From JAOTYV01 sp041557595 (GTDB lineage: Bacteria > Pseudomonadota > Alphaproteobacteria > UBA8366): a DNA stretch of 60,687 nucleotides. Of the stretch, positions 54,394 through 60,687 are shown one piece after another; the stretch's first letter is position 1, and the number at the start of each line of letters is the position of its first letter. Location: positions 1-60,687 of the forward strand of contig JBFFGE010000004.1 in the NCBI GenBank assembly GCA_041557595.1. The letters are read 5' to 3'. Below the pieces are notes generated by a model, which saw only the letters and a program-made list of their open reading frames with translations, was not told the DNA's origin and searched no databases. The position numbers and the translations under genes are program-made.

Positions 54394-55431
54394 ATGACCG
54401 AAGCCTTGATTCCCACGACGCTGGTCGGCAGTTACCCACAGCCGGACTGGCTCGTGGACAAGGCGGTGCTGTTGGGCAGCGGGCCGCCGCGGGTGCGGAT
54501 GCGCGACGTCTGGCGGGTGCCGGAAGATCGCCTCGAAGAGATGCAGGACGACGCCACGCTGATGGCGATTGCCGATCAGGAACGCGCCGGAATCGACGTT
54601 CTCACCGATGGCGAAATCCGCCGCGAAAGTTATTTCAATCGGTTCGCCAACGCCCTCGACGGAATCGATCTGGACAATCCGGCGGAAGTGCCGAACCGGC
54701 GCGGCAAGCCGACGCCGGTGCCGCGCGTGGTGGGGCCGATCCGGCGAACCCGGCCGGTCCAGGTGAGGGACGTGGAGTTCCTGCGGGCCAATACCGACCG
54801 GGCCATCAAGATCACCATCCCCGGCGCCTTCACCATGGCGAAACTGGCGCTCGACGAACATTACGGCGACCAGGAAGCGTTGATCGCCGCCTATGCCGCG
54901 GCGCTGAACGAGGAAGTGCGGGATCTGAAAAACGCCGGCGCCGATGTCATCCAGATCGACGAACCCTACATGCAGGCGAATCCCGAAGAAGCCGACCGGT
55001 ACGGCGTCGCTGCGATCGACCAGGCGCTCGACGGCATCTCCGGGTCGACCATCGTGCATCTCTGTTTCGGCTATGCCTATGTGGTGAAGGACAAGCCGGA
55101 GGGGTATTCCTTTCTGCCGCAGCTCGATCGCTGCCGTGCCGGCGCGATTTCGATCGAAGCGGCGCAGCCCAAACTGGATCCGGTCATCCTGGAACGCCTG
55201 CCCAGCAAGAAAATCCTGTTCGGCGTCCTCAGCCTGGGCACGCATGACGTTGAAACGCCGGAACTGGTCGCCGACCGGCTGCGGGGCGCGCTGCGCCACA
55301 TCACGCCGGATCGCCTCGTGGCGGCCCCCGATTGCGGCATGAAATATCTGCCGCGCAAGGTGGCGTTCGGCAAGCTGAAGGCGCTGGTGGACGGCGCCGC
55401 GATCGTCCGCGGCGAGGTTGCCAAAAAGTAG
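54394..55431 (+). CDS. MetE-like (cobalamin-independent methionine synthase family) protein
   Basis: The 345-residue protein corresponds only to the C-terminal TIM-barrel of MetE. It starts with TTLVGSYPQP, contains IQIDEPYM (substrate-binding region) and has zinc-type ligands in HLCFGY, SIEAAQ and PDCGMKYLPR. The N-terminal MetE half is absent. Such short proteins may be methyltransferases or demethylases acting on non-folate donors. Pairing with a cupin and a molybdenum hydroxylase suggests breakdown of a methylated compound rather than methionine synthesis. Confidence 0.85.
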   Translation: MTEALIPTTLVGSYPQPDWLVDKAVLLGSGPPRVRMRDVWRVPEDRLEEMQDDATLMAIADQERAGIDVLTDGEIRRESYFNRFANALDGIDLDNPAEVPNRRGKPTPVPRVVGPIRRTRPVQVRDVEFLRANTDRAIKITIPGAFTMAKLALDEHYGDQEALIAAYAAALNEEVRDLKNAGADVIQIDEPYMQANPEEADRYGVAAIDQALDGISGSTIVHLCFGYAYVVKDKPEGYSFLPQLDRCRAGAISIEAAQPKLDPVILERLPSKKILFGVLSLGTHDVETPELVADRLRGALRHITPDRLVAAPDCGMKYLPRKVAFGKLKALVDGAAIVRGEVAKK

Positions 55432-55516
55432 AAGTCGGCCGCTTGCACCAGTCACTGATAATTCGGACATTCTGGGAAACGGGTAATCGTTTGGGGCGGC
55501 GATCGGTGCGCGCGGT

Positions 55517-56491
55517 CTAATCCGTATACAGGTGGCACGAAACCATATGACCGGGGGCAACTTCGCGCAGCGGTGGTTCCTGGGTGACGCACTCCGGTTT
55601 GGCGAAGGGGCAACGGGGGTGAAATTGGCAGCCGGTGGGCGGGTCCAGCGGCGACGGCACCTCTCCCGTCAGCACGATTTCGTCATTCTGCACGTCCGGA
55701 TTGTCCGGTAGTACCGCCGAGAACAGCGCTTTGGTATAGGGATGTAAAATTTTTTCAAATAGATCTTCGGTGTCGGCGTATTCGACGATTTGTCCGAGAT
55801 ACATCACGGCGGTTTGATGCGCCATGTGCCGAACCGTCGCCAAGTTGTGTGCGATCAACAGGTAGGCGACATTTTCGCGCTTTTGAATGTCTTTGAGCAG
55901 ATTCAGGATTTGCGCCCGGATGGAGACGTCCAAAGCGGAGACAGGTTCGTCGAGCACGATCAATTTCGGTTCCGAGGCGAGCGCGCTGGCCAAGGCAACG
56001 CGCTGACGCTGACCTCCACTGAACTCGTGCGGATACTGTTGGGCGTGTTCCGCCCGCAGGCCGACCTGCAGCAGTAAATCCGACACACGCTCCGCGATTT
56101 CGCGGCTGTTTCCCCATTTGTTCACGACCAGGGATTCGGCGATAATCTTGCCGACCGTCATTCGGGGATTGAGCGACGACCACGGATCCTGGAAAACCGC
56201 CTGCACATGAGACCGGTATTCCCGAAGTGCCTCGCCCTGAATATTGTGGATGGGGTTGCCTTGCAGCAGGACGTGGCCGCTCGTTGGTTCTTCCAGATGG
56301 AGAATTAGCCGGGACGTCGTTGTCTTGCCGCACCCCGATTCTCCGACCAACCCAAGCGTCTCTCCGGTTTCAATCGAAAAGTCGACGCCATCGACCGCTT
56401 TCACATGACCGGTGGTTTTCGCAAACAGAACGCCTTTGGAATAGGGGAAGTGCTTGCGCAGGCTTTCGACACGCAGCAAGGGCTCCGTCAT
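55517..56491 (-). CDS. Oligopeptide/dipeptide-type ABC transporter ATPase (OppF/DppF)
   Basis: I chose the ATG at 56491, which overlaps the stop of the upstream ATPase (ATGA). The 324-residue protein has Walker A GESGCGKTT, signature FSGGQRQRVALASAL, and Walker B LIVLDEPVSALD. The C-terminal cysteine-rich oligopeptide domain has GCQFHPRCPFA with further Cys, which may carry an iron-sulfur cluster as in DppF. It is the last gene of a five-gene importer operon. Confidence 0.92.
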   Translation of the reverse strand: MTEPLLRVESLRKHFPYSKGVLFAKTTGHVKAVDGVDFSIETGETLGLVGESGCGKTTTSRLILHLEEPTSGHVLLQGNPIHNIQGEALREYRSHVQAVFQDPWSSLNPRMTVGKIIAESLVVNKWGNSREIAERVSDLLLQVGLRAEHAQQYPHEFSGGQRQRVALASALASEPKLIVLDEPVSALDVSIRAQILNLLKDIQKRENVAYLLIAHNLATVRHMAHQTAVMYLGQIVEYADTEDLFEKILHPYTKALFSAVLPDNPDVQNDEIVLTGEVPSPLDPPTGCQFHPRCPFAKPECVTQEPPLREVAPGHMVSCHLYTD

Positions 56492-57468
56492 GCGGATTCC
56501 TCCAATTTCCAGCAATTGGCCGTATGCTCGGTGCCGACGGTATAGGTCGGGGGATACGCGGTTCGGCAGTGGTCGTCGGCCAGCGCGCAACGGGGTGCGA
56601 ACCGGCACCCTTGTGGCATGTCCGAAAACTCCGGCGGTTGTCCTTCTATCGTGTGCAATCGGTCCACTTGAACCTTCATCTTGGGCACGGAGGCGATCAA
56701 TGCCTGGGTATAGGGGTGGGCAGGGTTATTGAAGACCTTGCGCACCGGCCCGCTTTCGACGATGCGCCCGGCATACATGACGGCGACGCGGTCGCACATT
56801 TTTGCGACCACACCGAAGTCATGCGTGATGAACAGGATCGCCATGTGGGAGACTTTTTGGATTTCCTTGAGCAATTGCAGATACTGCAATTGAATTGTCA
56901 CATCGAGCGCCGTCGTAGGTTCATCCGCGATCATCACCTGGGGCTCGCAGCTGATCGCGATGGCGCCCACCACCCGCTGTTTCATGCCGCCGCTCAACTG
57001 GTGCGGATACTGATGTATCCGTTGTTCCGGCGCCGCCAGTTTGACCTTGCGCAAAGCGTCGACGGCTCGCTGAAACACCGTGTCGGCCGGGCCCGCGAAA
57101 TGCTTGGCGATGGCTTCACGGAGTTGATTGCCGATGGTGAACACCGGATTCAGCGACGTCTGCGGATCCTGCAGGATCATGGCGATCTTGCGTCCGCGAA
57201 TTCGGCGCATTTCCTGGTCGCTTTTGGTCAGCAAATCCTCTCCATCCAGCAGCACCTTTCCCTGAACCGTGCGGGCTGCTCCTTGCGGAAGCAAACGGAG
57301 CAGCGACAGGGCGGTTACGCTCTTGCCGCAGGCCGATTCCCCAACCAGGCCCAGCACCTCCCCCCGCCGGAGCGAAAAACTGACTCCATCGACGGCCTTT
57401 ACAACGCCGCGGCGCAGGAAGAAATGCGTGTGCAAGTCGCGCACGTCGAGAACGACTTCTCCACTCAT
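56488..57468 (-). CDS. Oligopeptide/dipeptide-type ABC transporter ATPase (OppD/DppD)
   Basis: The 326-residue protein has Walker A GESACGKS, signature LSGGMKQRVVGAIAI and Walker B VMIADEPTTALD, so it should hydrolyse ATP. The C-terminal oligopeptide domain has GCRFAPRCALA with Cys ligands. It forms the ATPase pair with the next gene. It follows the permease gene by 40 bases. Confidence 0.92.
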   Translation of the reverse strand: MSGEVVLDVRDLHTHFFLRRGVVKAVDGVSFSLRRGEVLGLVGESACGKSVTALSLLRLLPQGAARTVQGKVLLDGEDLLTKSDQEMRRIRGRKIAMILQDPQTSLNPVFTIGNQLREAIAKHFAGPADTVFQRAVDALRKVKLAAPEQRIHQYPHQLSGGMKQRVVGAIAISCEPQVMIADEPTTALDVTIQLQYLQLLKEIQKVSHMAILFITHDFGVVAKMCDRVAVMYAGRIVESGPVRKVFNNPAHPYTQALIASVPKMKVQVDRLHTIEGQPPEFSDMPQGCRFAPRCALADDHCRTAYPPTYTVGTEHTANCWKLEESA

Positions 57469-57508
57469 GATCGCCTACCGTGCGGTTTTCGATTGATTGT
57501 TCGTTGCA

Positions 57509-58336
57509 TCACAGTTGCCGCAATTTGGGGTCGAGGCGATCCCGGAGCCAATCGCCGAACAGGTTAAAGGCAAGCACGACCAAGGTAATGGCGATCCCCG
57601 GTATCAGCGACAGCCACCAGGCGCTGGAAATCTTGCCGCGCCCTTCGGCGACCATCAATCCCCAGGATGGGGTCGGCGGCGGAACCCCGGCGCCGAGGAA
57701 ACTGAGCGAGGCTTCGGCCACGATCACCACGCCGACATGCAGGGTCAGCAGGACCATGAAGGTGTTCAGCACGTTCGGCAGGATATGCGTCGCCATGATG
57801 CGCATCGGCGAACAACCATGCACCCTGGCCAGTGCGACGAAGTCTCGTCCTTTCACGGCCAGCACCTCGCCGCGCACCACCCGGGCGAATCGCGCCCAAA
57901 GCAGCAGGCTGATGGCGATGACGATGGTTTGCAGACCCTGCCCCATTGTAACCGCCAGCAGCAAGGCAAAGAGGATGGTGGGGAAGGCGAGGGCCGCATC
58001 GACGATGCGCATGAGCAGACTGTCCAGGCGGCCGCCGACATAGCCGGAGACAATTCCGATCACAAGACCGACGCCGCCGCCCACCAGGAGCGCGAGCGCG
58101 GTCACGATCATGCTAACCCTGGCGCCATAAAACAGACGGCTGAGAACGTCGCGCCCGAATATATCGGTGCCGAGGATAAATTTCGTCGTTCCGCCTTCTT
58201 CCCAGACCGGAGGGATTAGCTTTTCGGGGAGCGATTGATCGATCGGCGAATGCGGAGAGATCAGGGGTGCGAAGATCGCCATGAACAGCATGGCAACGAT
58301 AATTCCCACTGACAGCCAAGGCAGGTTTCGCATCAT
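57509..58336 (-). CDS. ABC importer permease (DppC/OppC-like)
   Basis: The 275-residue inner-membrane protein has an N-terminal helix followed by a short periplasmic segment (FGTDIFGRDVLSRL-type, here LGTDIFGRDVLSRLFYG). The helices of the BPD_transp_1 domain follow, with the EAA loop EASLSFLGAGVPPPTPSWG, the landmark of the DppC class. It starts four bases after the partner permease. Confidence 0.92.
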   Translation of the reverse strand: MMRNLPWLSVGIIVAMLFMAIFAPLISPHSPIDQSLPEKLIPPVWEEGGTTKFILGTDIFGRDVLSRLFYGARVSMIVTALALLVGGGVGLVIGIVSGYVGGRLDSLLMRIVDAALAFPTILFALLLAVTMGQGLQTIVIAISLLLWARFARVVRGEVLAVKGRDFVALARVHGCSPMRIMATHILPNVLNTFMVLLTLHVGVVIVAEASLSFLGAGVPPPTPSWGLMVAEGRGKISSAWWLSLIPGIAITLVVLAFNLFGDWLRDRLDPKLRQL

Positions 58337-58340
58337 CTTG

Positions 58341-59261
58341 TTATTCCGCCAATCGGATGCGCGGGTCGATATATGCGTAGAGGATATCGACCATCAGATT
58401 GATGAGGAGGATAAGGACGGCGTCCATGATGATGACGGCCTGCAGGAGCGGGTAATCCCGGAAGATCACGGCTTCAAAGGTCAGCCGGCCGATGCCGGGC
58501 CAGGCGAAGACCGTTTCTGTGACGATGGCGCCGGTTACCAGGCCCCCCATGAACACGCCCCACAGCGAAAGCACCGGGATCAGTGCATTTCGCAGGCAAT
58601 GCTTCCAGACCACGGTTGTCTCGCTCAAACCCTTGATGCGGGCGAGCTTGACGAATTCGCTATCCAGGATATCCAGCATGCTGGATCGGATCAGCCGCAT
58701 GAACCCGGCGACAAGGAAGGTACCCAAGGTGATGGTCGGCAGGACGTAGTGAAGGGGCGTGCCCATGCGCGCGGAGGGCAGCCAGCCCAGCTGCACGCTG
58801 AAAATATAGATCAACAGGATTCCGAGCCAGAAGTTGGGCGTGGCGATCCCCAACACGGCGATGGTTCCCGAGACCCTGTCTATCATGCTGCCGCGGCGCA
58901 CCGCCGACACGATGCCGAGCGGAATGGCCATGATCATGGCGAGAATCATGGCGGCCGGAACGATCTTGAGGGTGTTGGGCAGGCGAGAAAAGAATATTTC
59001 CACCACTGGTCTGCGATAGCGGTGAGATACGCCGAGGTCGCCTTGCAGGACATTCACGACGAAGATGCCGAACTGTTTGTACATCGGGGCGTCCAGCCCC
59101 AAGGTTTCGATCAGGGCGATGCGGTCTTCTTCGGTCGCATCTTCCGGCAGCATTAGGTCGACCGGATTGCCGGTGAGGCGCCCGAGGAAAAAGACGATCG
59201 TCGTCACCAGAGCGAGGAGAATGATCCCCTGCCATAGCCGCTGCAAAATATAGCGCCGCAT
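58341..59261 (-). CDS. ABC importer permease (DppB/OppB-like)
   Basis: The 306-residue inner-membrane protein has an N-terminal YILQRLWQGIILL helix typical of DppB, six helices in all and the EAA-type segment of this class near RIKGLSETTVVWKHCLRNAL. The C-terminal LLINLMVDILYAYIDPRIR ending is characteristic. It lies 60 bases after the binding-protein gene, with a hairpin in the gap. Confidence 0.92.
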   Translation of the reverse strand: MRRYILQRLWQGIILLALVTTIVFFLGRLTGNPVDLMLPEDATEEDRIALIETLGLDAPMYKQFGIFVVNVLQGDLGVSHRYRRPVVEIFFSRLPNTLKIVPAAMILAMIMAIPLGIVSAVRRGSMIDRVSGTIAVLGIATPNFWLGILLIYIFSVQLGWLPSARMGTPLHYVLPTITLGTFLVAGFMRLIRSSMLDILDSEFVKLARIKGLSETTVVWKHCLRNALIPVLSLWGVFMGGLVTGAIVTETVFAWPGIGRLTFEAVIFRDYPLLQAVIIMDAVLILLINLMVDILYAYIDPRIRLAE

Positions 59262-59286
59262 TTAATTTTGTCTTTCGGCAAGGGGA

Positions 59287-59314
59287 GTCCCCGCGGCCGC
59301 AAAGACCGCGGGAC
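59287..59314 (-). terminator. Intercistronic hairpin between binding protein and permease genes
   Basis: The arms CCGCGGGGAC and GTCCCGCGG (minus strand) form a strong nine-pair stem with one bulged C and a short loop. There is no T tract. In such operons hairpins at this place protect the binding-protein message from decay or reduce transcription into the permeases. A leaky-attenuator role is inferred. Confidence 0.5.
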
Positions 59315-59321
59315 GAAACCC

Positions 59322-60687
59322 TTACTTCCAGGCCATTTGGCCAGGCAGAGGCATGCGCTCAAACACGTCGCCGAACTCGTGGCGTCCGGGAATTGGCTTG
59401 AACGCACCGACCTTCTTGGGATTGACGGCCCAGTAGCCCATCCCTTCGAGGATCGGAACCGCCACCCAGGAATCCGCCACCAACTTGATCATGCGGTTGG
59501 TGTTCTTGGTCCGGGTCGCGTCGTCCTGCTCCGCCACGACAAGCTTGTGAAGGCTGTTGAATTCCTTGCAGAGCGCCGGACAAATATTGTTGTCGCCCTT
59601 GGTGTTGCCGAACAGATGCGACAGGCTCTTGCTGTGAAAGCCCGACATGTATCGGGCGACGGCGACCGGCCGCCCCGCGGTGCGATACATGGAAGCGCCG
59701 CCCCGCAGTTTTTCTTGTCCCCGCCGCAATGCGCGGAAGGCGCCCCACTCATAGTGCTTGTATTTGACCTTGACGCCGATTTTGCTCCAGAAATCTGCGA
59801 CGGCCAGACCGATCTGGACCATATACGGGGTCCCCGGTAGGGCGGTATTGGCGAATTTGAGATCGAATCCGTTCGGATACCCCGCCTCGGTCAGCAGTTG
59901 TTTTGCCCGCGCCGGATCGTAGCGCAGAGCCTTCCGGCTCCAATCCCGCCATTTCTTCGTGTCCATATCGACGCTGTATCCGAAGGTGGCGAAGGGCATC
60001 GGCCAGCGCGCTTCGCCATTCATCACGTGGTCGATGATTTGCTTGCGGTCGATGGCGAGCGAGAGAGCTTCCCGCACGCGTTTGTCGGCGATCGGATTGC
60101 TTTTCTGATCGTCGCGATAGGTGCCCCAGAGATAATAGACGGCCTGCATCGTCGACGGGACCGAGACCACCTTCAACTTGGCCGACTTGACCTCCTTGAG
60201 CGATTCCGGGCTGATACTGGCGATTGCCGCCTCGCCGGTCCTGACCATGGCGACCCGGGTGCTTTCCTCGGGCACCAGCAGGAGGATCATGCGTTTGAAT
60301 TTGGGCGTGCCGCGCCAATGCGGATAGTCGACCGCTTCATACTCGATGCGGTCGCCGGGCACGCTTTTGACGATCTTCCAGGGGCCGCTGCCGACCGGAT
60401 TTTTGCGGAATTCGGCGACGCCGACCTTCTCGATGTATTTCTTGGGCATCATCTGCCCTTCCTGGAACACCGCCCGGCTCATGCTCGCGGGAAAGTGGAC
60501 CTGCACGCCCTTGGTGTTTACGCGCACGGTAAGGTCGTCGATCACCTCGATGCTCTTTACGTTCCGCCGTAACGCCGCCGAACGGGAGGCAACCGATTCC
60601 TTCGACATGGTGCGTTCGAGGCTGAATTTCACATCATGCGCGGTGAGGGGATCGCCATTGTGCCATCGCTGGCCTTTTCGAAGATAG
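59322..60687 (-). CDS. ABC transporter substrate-binding protein, family 5 (5' partial)
   Basis: The frame is open to the right edge, so the N-terminus and signal peptide are not in the window. The first visible residues include WHNGDPLTAHDVKFSLER, the family-5 signature. Later segments KRVREALSLAIDRKQII and AKQLLTEAGYPNG confirm the peptide/nickel-binding class. Such proteins bind peptides, glycosides or other polar molecules. Context with cupin, MetE-like and molybdenum hydroxylase genes leaves the substrate open. It is the first visible gene of the importer operon. Confidence 0.92.
   Translation of the reverse strand, partial: YLRKGQRWHNGDPLTAHDVKFSLERTMSKESVASRSAALRRNVKSIEVIDDLTVRVNTKGVQVHFPASMSRAVFQEGQMMPKKYIEKVGVAEFRKNPVGSGPWKIVKSVPGDRIEYEAVDYPHWRGTPKFKRMILLLVPEESTRVAMVRTGEAAIASISPESLKEVKSAKLKVVSVPSTMQAVYYLWGTYRDDQKSNPIADKRVREALSLAIDRKQIIDHVMNGEARWPMPFATFGYSVDMDTKKWRDWSRKALRYDPARAKQLLTEAGYPNGFDLKFANTALPGTPYMVQIGLAVADFWSKIGVKVKYKHYEWGAFRALRRGQEKLRGGASMYRTAGRPVAVARYMSGFHSKSLSHLFGNTKGDNNICPALCKEFNSLHKLVVAEQDDATRTKNTNRMIKLVADSWVAVPILEGMGYWAVNPKKVGAFKPIPGRHEFGDVFERMPLPGQMAWK

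Noticed and set aside
1..60687. CRISPR array, tRNA or rRNA genes, integrase or transposase genes
   Set aside because: I saw no regularly spaced repeats, no cloverleaf-type sequence and no mobile-element protein; the only repeats are the two short palindromic families.

Overview
The window looks like chromosomal DNA of a GC-rich alphaproteobacterium, possibly Rhodospirillales-like. The evidence is the TamA/TamB pair, a BigR/SqrR persulfide regulator divergent from its dioxygenase, a narK-narK-narGHJI-ppi cluster, a TctCBA-type transporter and a CaiB plus MmgE/PrpD pair. The taxon is inferred and unverified. I saw no tRNA, rRNA, CRISPR array, complete insertion sequence or phage gene.

Positions 1-10,200 hold an anaerobic-response neighbourhood. 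It has two double-domain universal stress proteins, three small c-type cytochromes, a glycine-zipper lipoprotein, a formate/nitrite channel, a rhodanese and two small unknown proteins. Most of these sit beside FNR/Anr-type boxes (TTGAT-N4-ATCAA or near matches). One perfect box at 6286 has no convincing gene but is followed about 250 bases later by a strong intrinsic terminator, which makes a candidate anaerobically controlled small RNA.

Positions 10,200-28,250 hold, all on the minus strand, an ADP-forming acyl-CoA synthetase/acetyltransferase fusion, a MacB-like ABC exporter operon, and the respiratory nitrate reductase operon. The nitrate operon has two NarK-type transporters, NarGHJI and a parvulin chaperone, with a perfect FNR box upstream. 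Positions 28,300-34,550 encode TamA and TamB on the plus strand.

Positions 34,580-48,740 hold a BT1-like MFS carrier, a secreted unknown protein, a CaiB-type CoA-transferase divergent from an MmgE/PrpD protein, and a persulfide-detoxification module (dioxygenase, BigR/SqrR, rhodanese). These are followed by a tctCBA operon whose last gene is a phosphonoacetate hydrolase, an unknown protein and an LVIVD propeller protein. Positions 48,970-60,687 hold a CobW GTPase, an alpha/beta hydrolase, a probable hydantoinase-A remnant, an orphan molybdopterin hydroxylase subunit, a cupin, a MetE-like protein and an oligopeptide-type ABC operon that runs off the right edge.

Two families of short palindromic repeats (about 71-77 bp and 107-109 bp, three copies each) lie only at gene 3' ends. 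Five of the six copies carry the TAG stop codon of the adjoining minus-strand gene at their edge.
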